The notes: a model not told the origin generated them from the sequence alone. A stretch of 64,000 bases of DNA from Prolixibacteraceae bacterium (GCA_003506435.1 DOAQ01000007.1:1-64000), one strand, 5' to 3'; counted from the first letter of the stretch, positions 53,541-62,144 are shown. Numbers and translations are program-made.

Positions 53541-54362
53541 CTATGCCAGCGCACCCAAAGCCAGCAAACCGTAAAATGTATATTCCGAATCGCGGTTTTC
53601 GTCGCCGTCTCCGGACAGGAATGCCCCTTCTCGAAAATTATTATCGACAAACTGCAAACAACCCGGGGCAAGCAATGTAATATCAAAATTACTGGTTTTC
53701 AGAGCAAACAGTGCAACCGAAGTAGATAGCAAATCGGCAGATCCGGCTTCAGGAAAAACTTTAAATCCGAATTTTTCGTCAAAATAGGAAACCAGCAAAT
53801 TGCAGTCGTCCCGGACATCGCGCTCCAACTGCTTTTTGAATACAATCTGAGCCGCCAGCGCCGGACAAGGTAAACCTTGCAATGCCGCGTCATTCCGATA
53901 AAAACGATGTGCAAAACACCGCGTCAACCGGTTGTTGAAACCATACACATCAAGCGTCAGAAGCAGAAGAAAATACGGGTAGACTTGCGAACCGCCGTAG
54001 CCTTTGATCGTCGAATATTTCAAAGCTGAAAACAGAAATTTCAGCCCCCAAAGACGATTTCCCTTTAAATCTTTATTTAGAATGGCCAAACAACAGAGGT
54101 CAACCAACTGGTTGCCTTTCTCCTTCCCCCTTTCTGAAACAAAACTTTTTAGTTGTTCCTGATAATCCGTCTGGTGAATCCCGTTCAGAATAAAATGGGC
54201 AAACAACGAATAGTACAAATCGGAATGCCCGGCACGATCAGAAAAACCGCCATCGGCATTTTGCAGCGAACAGATAAATTGTTCCACTGCATTGATACTT
54301 TCACAATCGAGCAAACCAGCCCCTTTGTCGACAAAACCGGAAAGCTGCTTATAAAGGGTCAT
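53541..54362 (-). CDS. Prenyltransferase-repeat protein, small
   Basis: This 273-residue protein has the same QW-type repeats as the cyclase, such as FICSLQNADGGFSDRAGHSD, GLKFLFSALKYSTIKGYGGS and FREGAFLSGDGDENRDSEYT. It is far shorter than a full class II cyclase and has no DXDD motif, and it resembles the beta subunit fold of protein prenyltransferases. It might bind or transfer a prenyl group or be a partner of the cyclase; that is inference. It overlaps the upstream DUF116-polyprenyl synthase fusion by four bases (ATGA). Confidence 0.7.
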   Translation of the reverse strand: MTLYKQLSGFVDKGAGLLDCESINAVEQFICSLQNADGGFSDRAGHSDLYYSLFAHFILNGIHQTDYQEQLKSFVSERGKEKGNQLVDLCCLAILNKDLKGNRLWGLKFLFSALKYSTIKGYGGSQVYPYFLLLLTLDVYGFNNRLTRCFAHRFYRNDAALQGLPCPALAAQIVFKKQLERDVRDDCNLLVSYFDEKFGFKVFPEAGSADLLSTSVALFALKTSNFDITLLAPGCLQFVDNNFREGAFLSGDGDENRDSEYTFYGLLALGALA

Positions 54363-55945
54363 TTGTTTTTCTTTTCGGTCTCAAAAACTTTCCCGGTCAA
54401 ACTGTATAATCCCAGTTTCAACCGCATATTCTGAAGTTGATCGAGGGTCGAATAAATCCGCTGGACATATTCATCCAGAAACTGTTCGGCCTTCGGTTCT
54501 GTTTGTTTTTCTTCGATCAACTTTAACAGATATTCTTTATCCTGAAGTTGCTCAACAGAAACGCCGTTTCCGCCCTGTTGAATTTGTTTTTTCAACACAG
54601 AAAGGATCATTGGATAATCTTTCACCGATGTGTCCTCATTTCGGTTTTTAAATTCATCCAGATCGTCGCGCATCTGGTAAGCGATGCCGAAATAGTCAGC
54701 AAAATCGGACAATATTTTTTGTTCCGTTTCATCGGCGCCTCCCAAAACAGCCCCCAGTAAAACGGCCACTTTTACTGCCGAACCGGTTTTCTGTCTGAAT
54801 ATTTCCAGCAATTCCTCCTGAGCAACAATGGCCCCCTCCTTTTCATTCAACAAATCCTCGCCCTGCCCTACTGAAAGTGAAACATGAGCCAACGAAACCA
54901 GACGAAGCGCCTGCTGCATCAACACAGGTTCAACCGGCAATCCGGCCAGCAGTTCATAACCTTTGCCTATCAGGTAATCACCTGTATTAATAGCCACCGG
55001 CACGCCATGTGTTTTATGCAGCGTTTCCTTTTCGTAGCGGAAATCATCCTGATCTTCAATATCATCGTGTATCAGCGACGCCTTATGAAAACTTTCAATA
55101 ATGAGAGAAATGGCCGATAAAATTTCCTCATTATAATTCTCAGCATAAGCAGAATACGCCATCGCCGCCAGTACCGGACGCATTCGCTGGCCCCCCTGCA
55201 ACATCGAAAATACGGCCATTTCGCGCGTCCGGTTCGGCTCACCATTGAAATATTTATTAATATTTCCCTCGGTAAAAAACGACCTGACATTATCTTTTAG
55301 CAAAGAAACGGACAGCGGTCTCAACTGATAATTGTCTTCGAACGAATTTATCTCCTTTAAAAGCCATTGCTTATCGACCTCTGTACTTTCGCAACCCTCG
55401 TGCAGAAGAGGAATGCCGATAACCGGCACGGCAGCCCGCGATACGGGGACAAACGATTTTTCGAGCACCGACATGCAACTGACGCCAATCACTGCATCAA
55501 CCGAACCTTCCTCAATCAACCCGATTGCCACGGTAGTTCCCTCGGCAACCAGGGTCGCATAACCCAGTCCTTCGGCTACAGTCAGAATTTCGTCGATCTG
55601 GCAATTGTGGCAACCGGCACAAATAAGTCCCAGTTTATCGAAAGTTGCATTGCAGTTCCGGTTGTTTTTCAGGCATTGCGGTAACAGCAGCAAACGCCGG
55701 TTAAAGGGAGTTGCAGTAACCACATCGCGCCACACCTCATTACCACACAAAACCATTCCAAATTCGAGATAATCGGCATCAAAACCAGTACGAACGATCA
55801 ACTCGCCAGCTAACTTTTCAATCAATGAAAAATTAACAGGAGGAACCAACTGTCGTTCACGAACAAGTTTTGCCGCTTCCTGCATCATCCTCTGCCGGAT
55901 GTCTGCCTCTGCCGGAACTCTTAATATGTGCTTTTTTACTGTCAT
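54359..55945 (-). CDS. DUF116 domain fused to polyprenyl diphosphate synthase
   Basis: This 528-residue protein has two parts. Residues about 20-200 form a DUF116 domain with a cysteine cluster (Cys91, 98, 109, 112, 115 and 157) that may bind a metal or Fe-S centre. Residues about 225-528 form an all-alpha polyprenyl synthase with the GGQRMRP motif (251-257), the first Asp-rich motif DDIED (294-298) and the second DDLDE (427-431), so it should condense isopentenyl diphosphate to a chain diphosphate. The fusion is unusual. Product chain length is not predictable by eye. The gene starts at ATG 55943-55945, after a 262-base gap with repeats. Confidence 0.82.
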   Translation of the reverse strand: MTVKKHILRVPAEADIRQRMMQEAAKLVRERQLVPPVNFSLIEKLAGELIVRTGFDADYLEFGMVLCGNEVWRDVVTATPFNRRLLLLPQCLKNNRNCNATFDKLGLICAGCHNCQIDEILTVAEGLGYATLVAEGTTVAIGLIEEGSVDAVIGVSCMSVLEKSFVPVSRAAVPVIGIPLLHEGCESTEVDKQWLLKEINSFEDNYQLRPLSVSLLKDNVRSFFTEGNINKYFNGEPNRTREMAVFSMLQGGQRMRPVLAAMAYSAYAENYNEEILSAISLIIESFHKASLIHDDIEDQDDFRYEKETLHKTHGVPVAINTGDYLIGKGYELLAGLPVEPVLMQQALRLVSLAHVSLSVGQGEDLLNEKEGAIVAQEELLEIFRQKTGSAVKVAVLLGAVLGGADETEQKILSDFADYFGIAYQMRDDLDEFKNRNEDTSVKDYPMILSVLKKQIQQGGNGVSVEQLQDKEYLLKLIEEKQTEPKAEQFLDEYVQRIYSTLDQLQNMRLKLGLYSLTGKVFETEKKNK

Positions 55946-55946
55946 T

Positions 55947-55992
55947 GGGTCTCCACCCGACCCCCTCCAAAGGAGGAGGAGTTTGGGCTTTC
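55947..55992. repeat. Intergenic inverted repeat copy 1
   Basis: GGTCTCCACCCGACCCCCTCC is followed by AAAGGAGGAGGAGTTTGGG, a hairpin-forming repeat of a type frequent between Bacteroidetes genes. It lies in the gap between the radical SAM and fusion genes, facing copy 2. Confidence 0.45.
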
Positions 55993-56160
55993 TTATAAAA
56001 CTTGTTTAAAGTTGATACTCTATATGAGTTACGTATTATTTTTAATATCCAATTTTTAAATATAAAATAACGAACAAGAAATCAGGAATATCGAAGTTTC
56101 TTAACTGGATTCTTTATATCATTTTTTGTGTTCCTTATTTTTTATTTCTTATAATTCCTC

Positions 56161-56206
56161 CGCGCCAAACTCCTTCTCCTCTGGGAAAGGCCGGGCTGGA
56201 GCTTCT
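56161..56206. repeat. Intergenic inverted repeat copy 2
   Basis: CCAAACTCCTTCTCCTCTGGG and AAAGGCCGGGCTGGAGCTT form a related but inverted version of copy 1. It ends at the radical SAM stop codon. The two copies bracket the 262-base gap and may mark past rearrangement. Confidence 0.4.
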
Positions 56207-56207
56207 C

Positions 56208-57392
56208 TCATCCATAAGCTCCCAGTCCAAAGAAGGCCCGTTTTTTTGCAAATTTATACCATTTATTGTTCTCCGGAATATCGTCGCACGAACCGTGACT
56301 GGCAACCACTGAAGCCACACGGAGACGGTCAAACTCGGTATCTCTTCCTGAAGTATCTTTTGCCTCGTATTTTTCGGCAAAATCGGCCAGCCAAGCAGGG
56401 TCTTCCATCACAACACAACCGTGTGTTTTTTGATTGATTGCATCCCTGAAACTATTCAAATAAACCGAATCGCGATACAATTGAGCCATCGGCTTTTCTG
56501 AAATATGATCGGCAGCCAACTGAACAACCGGGCACGGTTCCACAAAGCCTGAAGCATTGATGTGATGGCTCAGTCCCGCAGCCGCCGGGCAAAATGCTTT
56601 ACCATTTTCGTCCCAGTAGGTATCGATAATTACCAGGGGATATTTAGAGCGGGCATCCACCGTGTGTTGCCGCAACGCCCTGATTTCTTCTTTACTCAAA
56701 GCCAGTTCAAACGAAGCATTTTCGCCCACCGGCCTGAAAATATAATACCACAAATAGGTAATTCCCTTGTCAATCATCGATTGAATAAATTCAGAAGAAG
56801 TCGCCATTCTGAGATTTGATTTGCAAACGCTGATCGCCACGCCGGTTACCAATCCGGCACGGGTACAGTATTCGATTGCCTGCACAGCACCGGCAAAAAC
56901 ATTCTTCCCGCCTCGCCGAATATCGGCTACTTCCCGGTCTCCTTCAAAGCTGATCAGCGGAGTAACATTAGCACATTTCCGGAGCTTTTCAGCTACTTCC
57001 GGAGTAATTAAAGTTCCGTTTGTAAACAACTGGAAATAGCAATCCTGATGTTTCTGAAAAATATCGAAAAGCGGTTTATACAAAAGTGGTTCGCCACCCA
57101 GAATGCCGAAAAAATACGAGCCTTTTTGTTTCGTTTCGGTAATGATCCGGTCGAGTTCGGCAGGCTCCATCCGGTTATTTTTTTTCTTTCCCGTCACCCA
57201 GCATCCCTGACAATGCAGGTTGCAATCGTCAGTCACCGAAATGAACGTGAAAGCCGGAAAATAATCATCACCCCGTTTCATCCGTTTCTGAAACCGGCTA
57301 AACCCGAGCGAGCCCTTGATTCCCATGTTGTACACAAATTTGTACAGACAACGGCGGTCGGTTTTAAAAAGAAATCTTCCGGTAATTCCCAT
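56208..57392 (-). CDS. Radical SAM enzyme with a C-terminal cysteine cluster
   Basis: This 394-residue protein has the radical SAM CxxxCxxC motif as CNLHCQGC (Cys57, 61, 64), a GGEP motif (99-102), and further cysteines at 268, 287, 326 and 369. The C268/C287 part (FCPAAAGLSHH, GFVEPCPVV) is SPASM-like and may hold an auxiliary cluster. The reaction and substrate are unknown; within this cluster a step on an isoprenoid is plausible (inference). It follows the Fe-S protein gene by 22 bases, so the two are probably co-transcribed. Confidence 0.8.
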   Translation of the reverse strand: MGITGRFLFKTDRRCLYKFVYNMGIKGSLGFSRFQKRMKRGDDYFPAFTFISVTDDCNLHCQGCWVTGKKKNNRMEPAELDRIITETKQKGSYFFGILGGEPLLYKPLFDIFQKHQDCYFQLFTNGTLITPEVAEKLRKCANVTPLISFEGDREVADIRRGGKNVFAGAVQAIEYCTRAGLVTGVAISVCKSNLRMATSSEFIQSMIDKGITYLWYYIFRPVGENASFELALSKEEIRALRQHTVDARSKYPLVIIDTYWDENGKAFCPAAAGLSHHINASGFVEPCPVVQLAADHISEKPMAQLYRDSVYLNSFRDAINQKTHGCVVMEDPAWLADFAEKYEAKDTSGRDTEFDRLRVASVVASHGSCDDIPENNKWYKFAKKRAFFGLGAYG

Positions 57393-57414
57393 TTTTCGAT
57401 TGATGATTTATTAT

Positions 57415-58176
57415 TTATGATTTTTTGTCTCTGAGTTGTTCCAGCGCTTTTCGCCGTTCTTCTTCAGCCAGTTGCATCACTCCGCTCTTTAAAATGGAGC
57501 GGCGGTTTTGGCTTCGCTGCTGAAGCATTGAAAACATGCTCTCGTCCTGTGATGTAGCCAAATCAATTTTAATCTGCCCCGGTTCGGCTCCCGATAAAAC
57601 AGAATCTTCTTTTAGCCGCGGAAAAATAATGGCCGAAACCGGACAGGTACGACCACAGGCAGGACAAAGATTTTTGCAGTTCAGCGGGTTGACAACCTCC
57701 AGTTTCTTATCCTGAAAAAGGTACACTCCAAACAGGCAAAAACGTGCACACTGTCCGCACAAGGTACATTTTTCCTGATCGATAACAGGGAACCATGCAG
57801 GCACTTCAAGCGAACTTTTCACCTGTTCGTACTTTAGTTTTCCTTCAGAAACCGAAAAATCATCCCGTAACTTTTTCTGAATATTTTCAGCAGAGAGTTC
57901 CCGAAAATTTAGTACATGTAGCCCCGAAAATGGAACACCTGCCTGTACAAGCATTTTTTTTACCGCACGCGGGTAACAGGCGATCACAATTTTCCGTTCG
58001 TAGTTTTTTTCTATTTCCTGAAGAAAGTCTTTCCGGTCAATTGTAATTGCGCACAAATCGTGCAGTTCGTAAACATCAGTATCTGCTTCAGAAACGAGTT
58101 TCCCGATCGTTTCCAGCTTCTCTGCAGAAACGACTCCGGCGCTACAATTACAAAACAGGATACATGATCTGGACAT
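57415..58176 (-). CDS. HdrA-like/two-[4Fe-4S] ferredoxin protein
   Basis: This 253-residue protein has an N-terminal domain with CILFCNCSAG (Cys5, 9, 11) and KIVIACYPRAVKK, which recalls the N-terminal HdrA-type part of heterodisulfide reductases. It is followed by two [4Fe-4S] motifs: C137-x2-C140-x2-C143-x3-C147 and C167-x3-C171-x2-C174-x3-C178. It is likely an electron carrier that feeds the radical SAM enzyme encoded immediately downstream; that is inference from position. It is the first gene of the cluster and has no clear consensus promoter upstream. Confidence 0.75.
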   Translation of the reverse strand: MSRSCILFCNCSAGVVSAEKLETIGKLVSEADTDVYELHDLCAITIDRKDFLQEIEKNYERKIVIACYPRAVKKMLVQAGVPFSGLHVLNFRELSAENIQKKLRDDFSVSEGKLKYEQVKSSLEVPAWFPVIDQEKCTLCGQCARFCLFGVYLFQDKKLEVVNPLNCKNLCPACGRTCPVSAIIFPRLKEDSVLSGAEPGQIKIDLATSQDESMFSMLQQRSQNRRSILKSGVMQLAEEERRKALEQLRDKKS

Positions 58177-58399
58177 ATTGTGTTTTTAACTTTCTTCTGA
58201 ATTATTAAAAAGAAGCGAAAATACTTATCCTTAGAAATTTATACCAGTTATTTTAACACTATTAACAAACATTAATAAAAGAGCCCGTCTTTTTCACATC
58301 AATCTAAATCAGTCGAATCTTTTTGACTGGAATTACACAAACTATCGTTGCATCTGTGAGAAGATCCACAAAATAATAATACTCAAGCCGACTATTTAT

Positions 58400-58407
58400 T
58401 AAATTTG
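58400..58407 (+). promoter_or_regulatory. Possible -7 box for the TfoX-C gene
   Basis: TAAATTTG matches TAnnTTTG, 21 bases before the start codon; there is no good -33 TTTG. Confidence 0.35.
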
Positions 58408-58427
58408 ATCATTCATAAAAATCAAAA

Positions 58428-58685
58428 ATGGAACGGCTAAGCGATCTGCCAAATATTGGCAAAACAGTAGAAAAGAAACTGAAAGAAGTTGGCATCGAAA
58501 CGCCAGAACAGTTGATGGAAATTGGCGCCGAACAAGCTTTTGTCCGGCTTGCTACGGTTGACGAAGGAGCCTGTTTTTGCATGCTTTGCGGACTGGAAGG
58601 CGCTATTCAGGGTATCCGCTGGCACCAGTTGGATGCAAAACGAAAGGAAGAATTAAAAGAGTTTCTGAGACTGAAACGAATTTAA
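58428..58685 (+). CDS. TfoX C-terminal domain protein
   Basis: This 85-residue protein consists only of the TfoX/Sxy C-terminal domain (LSDLPNIGKTVEKKLKEVGI, ETPEQLMEIGAEQAF, CFCMLCGLEGAIQGIRWHQL). In proteobacteria TfoX regulates competence genes; the isolated domain in Bacteroidetes has no known function, and its resemblance to helix-hairpin-helix proteins suggests nucleic-acid binding (inference). Confidence 0.8.
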   Translation: MERLSDLPNIGKTVEKKLKEVGIETPEQLMEIGAEQAFVRLATVDEGACFCMLCGLEGAIQGIRWHQLDAKRKEELKEFLRLKRI

Positions 58686-58741
58686 AATCGTCCTTTCAGA
58701 ACACAAAACGGGTTGCATACAATCCTTCTGAAAAGAAATCT

Positions 58742-58749
58742 TACCTTTG
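58742..58749 (+). promoter_or_regulatory. Possible -7 box for the RluA-type gene
   Basis: TACCTTTG is a full match to TAnnTTTG, 72 bases before the start codon. TTG occurs upstream with a too-long spacing of 26 bases. Confidence 0.35.
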
Positions 58750-58821
58750 CCTCGGAATAGATCAAATTTTTCTGGTTAATCTGCAATTGCGTCAGGTAAT
58801 CAGGCATAAAAACAAACACGA

Positions 58822-59529
58822 ATGAAAACGGGCGATCTGAAAATCATATACGAGGACAACCACATTATTGCAGTAAACAAGGCCTGCGGTGAAATTGTGC
58901 AGGGAGACAAAACCGGCGACGAAACCCTGATTGAGAAAGTAAAAACCTACATCAAGGAAAAGTACAAAAAGCCGGGCGATGTATATCTGGGAAGCCCTCA
59001 CCGCCTCGACCGCCCAACCAGCGGAGTGATTATTTTTGCCCGTACCAGCAAAGCGCTGGCCCGCCTGAACGAGATGTTTCAGGATAAGGAGCAGATGAAA
59101 AAAACCTACTGGGCCGTAGTTGATGCCTTGCCTGAAGAGGAAGAAGGCACACTGGTTCACTTTCTGCTAAAAGACGAGGAAAAAAATAAATCGCATGCTT
59201 ACGACAAAGAAAAAAAGGGCGCAAAAGAAGCGATTCTAACCTATCGGCATGTGGCCAGTCTGAATAAGTTTCACATGTTGGAAATCGATCTGAAAACCGG
59301 CCGCCATCACCAGATTCGCGCGCAGTTGAACCGGATTGGCCTCCACATTAAAGGCGACTTAAAATACGGCGCCGCCCGCAGCAACGAAAACGGAGGCATC
59401 CATCTTCATGCCCGCAAGCTGGAGTTTATCCATCCGGTAAAAAAAGAACTGATAACGATTGTTGCTGCCCCGCCAAAAGGCGACCCACTTTGGGATGAAC
59501 TCGCAAAAATTGATTTCTCTAAAGATTAG
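58822..59529 (+). CDS. RluA-family pseudouridine synthase
   Basis: This 235-residue enzyme converts uridines to pseudouridine in rRNA or tRNA. It has the catalytic motif HRLDRPTSGVIIFA with the active Asp, a nearby GEIVQGDKTGDETL segment, and the closing TGRHHQIRAQLNRIGL. No N-terminal S4 domain is present, so it is a compact RluA-type enzyme (TruC/RluC/RluD group); the target site is not known. A terminator follows. Confidence 0.9.
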   Translation: MKTGDLKIIYEDNHIIAVNKACGEIVQGDKTGDETLIEKVKTYIKEKYKKPGDVYLGSPHRLDRPTSGVIIFARTSKALARLNEMFQDKEQMKKTYWAVVDALPEEEEGTLVHFLLKDEEKNKSHAYDKEKKGAKEAILTYRHVASLNKFHMLEIDLKTGRHHQIRAQLNRIGLHIKGDLKYGAARSNENGGIHLHARKLEFIHPVKKELITIVAAPPKGDPLWDELAKIDFSKD

Positions 59530-59547
59530 TTTGTACTGAAGGTTTTG

Positions 59548-59570
59548 AAAGGAGCACGCAACTCCTTTTT
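59548..59570 (+). terminator. Intrinsic terminator after the RluA-type gene
   Basis: AAAGGAG and CTCCTTT form a 7-bp stem around CACGCAA, with T residues following. Confidence 0.75.
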
Positions 59571-59644
59571 ATTACCTGTTCGGTAAATTCACGCTAATTC
59601 CTCGATCGTATTCGATTTTTTCGCGTTTTTCAAACTTTGGGGAC

Positions 59645-60673
59645 TCAAAACCCCAGTTCGCTGAACCGCTTTTTTCCTTTCAGGTAGAAATTCAGGATAA
59701 CACTTCCACGGAACATTTCGGGGTGCATTTTTCTGGTCAGAAAGCTGTTTTGTACTTTTCGCTTTTTTTGCAGGGAAGGAAGGTTCCGGTAAAAACTCAA
59801 ATGCGCCTTGACGACACTAAAAAAGCCACGAACATTGCCTTCCAGCAATAAACGAAAAGCAGCGATTCCATCAAAAACCATTCGAAAAAAAAGGGTTCCA
59901 AATAGTTTTTCGGAAGGCAGGTTTTTGTATAAAAGGCTCAGGTTATTTCTGAAATTCAGGTACAATTTACGCGGAGTGTTATATGGCAAACTGCCGCCGC
60001 CCAAATGATACACGCGGCTTTCGGGACAAAAAACCATCCGGTAGCCCATGTTTCTGATGCGCCAGCAAAGGTCAATTTCCTCCATGTGGGCCCAAAAGTC
60101 AGCGTCGAAACCACCAGCCCGGTGAAATAATTCGGCGCGGATGATCAAACAGGCGCCGCTTCCCCAAAAAATATCGATGGATTGATCGTACTGGCCTTCA
60201 TCGTTTTCAGTAATATTTAAAATCCGGCCACGGCAAAACGGGAAGCCGTAACGATCGATAAAACCACCTGCGGCACCGGCATATTCAAACGTATTTTTTT
60301 CGTGATAACTTAAAATTTTGGGCTGCACTGCGCCAATCGTTTCATCACTGTCGAGCAAATTAATAACCGGGTGCAGCCAACCTTCCGAAAGTTCAACATC
60401 CGAATTCAGGATGACGTAATAATCGGCGTCTATTTGCCGAAGCGCTTCGTTGTAGCCTTTTGCAAAGCCGTGGTTTTGTTTCAAATCCAGAATTTCGACT
60501 TCGGGAAATTTTTCAGAAAGGATTTGAATGGAAGCGTCGGTTGAGCCATTGTCTGCAACAATAATCCGGGTATTGGGCAACCGACTGTGTTCAATTACAG
60601 AAGGCAGGAATTGAGGCAACAGTTTTTCGCCGTTCCAGTTCAGTATAACAATGGCTGTTTTTGCTTTGCTCAT
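59645..60673 (-). CDS. Family 2 glycosyltransferase, rhamnosyltransferase-like
   Basis: This 342-residue GT-A enzyme has AIVILNWNGEKLLPQFLPSV at the N-terminus, VADNGSTDAS, the metal-site-like VILNSDVELSEGW, and the acceptor region FWAHMEEIDLCWRIRNMGYR. It is of the kind that adds rhamnose or a similar sugar in surface polysaccharides, but the substrate is unknown. A short C-terminal segment may be membrane-associated. It follows the gene at 60679 by five bases, so the two are co-transcribed. Confidence 0.87.
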   Translation of the reverse strand: MSKAKTAIVILNWNGEKLLPQFLPSVIEHSRLPNTRIIVADNGSTDASIQILSEKFPEVEILDLKQNHGFAKGYNEALRQIDADYYVILNSDVELSEGWLHPVINLLDSDETIGAVQPKILSYHEKNTFEYAGAAGGFIDRYGFPFCRGRILNITENDEGQYDQSIDIFWGSGACLIIRAELFHRAGGFDADFWAHMEEIDLCWRIRNMGYRMVFCPESRVYHLGGGSLPYNTPRKLYLNFRNNLSLLYKNLPSEKLFGTLFFRMVFDGIAAFRLLLEGNVRGFFSVVKAHLSFYRNLPSLQKKRKVQNSFLTRKMHPEMFRGSVILNFYLKGKKRFSELGF

Positions 60674-60678
60674 CAGAT

Positions 60679-61149
60679 TCAGGGAAGAAGGATTCCGGCC
60701 AGAATTTTAACCAGCGTTTCATTATCTAATGTTTCAAGTAGTTTGCCGGTTTTTTCCTTTTTTGCCGGATCATCCGATTGCATTATGGATCGAAGTTCTT
60801 TGATCTGTTTCCCGGTCAATTCCTCTTCGATCAGGCTCCATGCCTTTGTTTCTTCGCGTTCCTTTTCCGGAACACCAAATTGCTGCAACGAAACAATAGC
60901 TGCTTCCAGAATTTCTTTCGCCTGAACAAGAACCGGATTCGTCGGCTTTCCTGCACCAGATGCATCACGGAGACTCCAACTCGAATTATCGTATTTCAGT
61001 TCGCGAATCATTTTTACCACGGAACTGTCTTTCCCAAAGATCGGTTCGAGATAAATTTCCGTGTGGTTTTTCCAGGCTTCCAGATCGAACTTTTTGTCAC
61101 TCAGCCGTTCAATTCGTTCGCGAAGCAAAGCAATTTCTTTTTCGGCCAT
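60679..61149 (-). CDS. Hypothetical protein, unknown
   Basis: This 156-residue protein is not recognised. It is Lys/Glu-rich and mostly helical: EKEIALLRERIERLSDKKFD at the N-terminus suggests a coiled coil, followed by a conserved-looking WSLRDASGAGKPTNPVLVQA segment. No signal peptide or membrane segment is seen, so it is probably cytosolic. It is encoded five bases upstream of a glycosyltransferase gene. Confidence 0.7.
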   Translation of the reverse strand: MAEKEIALLRERIERLSDKKFDLEAWKNHTEIYLEPIFGKDSSVVKMIRELKYDNSSWSLRDASGAGKPTNPVLVQAKEILEAAIVSLQQFGVPEKEREETKAWSLIEEELTGKQIKELRSIMQSDDPAKKEKTGKLLETLDNETLVKILAGILLP

Positions 61150-61211
61150 AACAGGTAACTTTTTATATGAAAGTACAAGTTAGGAACAATATTACAATTG
61201 GCGACACAAGA

Positions 61212-62012
61212 TTAATTTTTTGTGCCGAGATATTTATTTACAATGCTGTAAAATTCGTTGAAATAGCGTTCGTTTGAACAGATAATTTCTCCGCCGAAAA
61301 CATAATTGTCGCCGCCATTGAAATCGCATATTTTTCCTCCGGCCTGTTTCACAATGATGGTCCCGGCGGCCACGTCCCAGGCATGGAGCGCATGCTCGTA
61401 AAATGCTTCAAAACGACCGGCGGCCACGTACACGAGATCGGCGGCAGCAGAGCCCAGACGTCGCATCCCGTGTGAATTACGCATAAAAAAATCCATCGCG
61501 GCCATGTAGGGAGGCAACATCGAAAAATCGTAATACGGGAAGCCGGTGGCAATCAGCGCATCGGAAGTGGTTGATCCCGATGAGACATGAATTTCCTTGC
61601 CATTGCAATATGCCTTGCTGCCTTTCCATGCGTAAAACATTTCATCAAGACTGATTTCGTAAACCACTCCCAACACAACCTCGTTTTCGTCCATCAAACC
61701 GATGCTCACTGCAAAAGGCGAAAGGCCGTGAATGTAATTGGTGGTCCCATCCAACGGATCGATCACCCAGCGATATTTTTCGCCTGAATCGCGGGCAGTG
61801 CCTTCTTCAGCAATAAAACCCGAACCCGGCAAAATATCTTTTAAACTACCAACAATCCGTCTCTCGGAAGTCTTGTCAACATACGTTACAAAATCTGATT
61901 TGCCTTTGACAATGATGTCTTCCTGCGTGAATTTTTGCCGCTCATCAGCAATGAAACGTCCCGTTTCGCGGGCAATTTCCTGTACCTGAAAACAAAGTTT
62001 CTCCAAATCCAT
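61212..62012 (-). CDS. suhB: Inositol monophosphatase family protein
   Basis: This 266-residue phosphatase has the Mg-binding motifs of the inositol monophosphatase family: IAEEG, then WVIDPLDGTTNYIHG, and the C-terminal HAWDVAAGTIIVKQAGG. It hydrolyses inositol-1-phosphate or related sugar phosphates; SuhB-type proteins can also affect ribosome assembly. The frame opens at a TTG at 62021; the ATG at 62010-62012 (MDLEKL) is chosen. Confidence 0.88.
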   Translation of the reverse strand: MDLEKLCFQVQEIARETGRFIADERQKFTQEDIIVKGKSDFVTYVDKTSERRIVGSLKDILPGSGFIAEEGTARDSGEKYRWVIDPLDGTTNYIHGLSPFAVSIGLMDENEVVLGVVYEISLDEMFYAWKGSKAYCNGKEIHVSSGSTTSDALIATGFPYYDFSMLPPYMAAMDFFMRNSHGMRRLGSAAADLVYVAAGRFEAFYEHALHAWDVAAGTIIVKQAGGKICDFNGGDNYVFGGEIICSNERYFNEFYSIVNKYLGTKN

Positions 62013-62144
62013 ATTGGTCAAGTAAAAAGTAAAAAGGCAAAAGTAAAAAATCAGAAGAGAAACTGGTGAAAAAACCAGAAATCAAATTCCAAATTAAACT
62101 ACCCCAAAAGTTAAACACTGAGAATTGCCTGCATTATTAACCAT

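Noticed and set aside
53390..53686. Open frame of 98 codons upstream of the hotdog gene
   Set aside because: Only its last 28 codons (from 53476) match the hotdog family; the upstream part overlaps the small prenyltransferase-repeat gene.
56126..56437. Plus-strand frame opposite the radical SAM 3' end
   Set aside because: Overlaps a strongly supported gene and has no domain.
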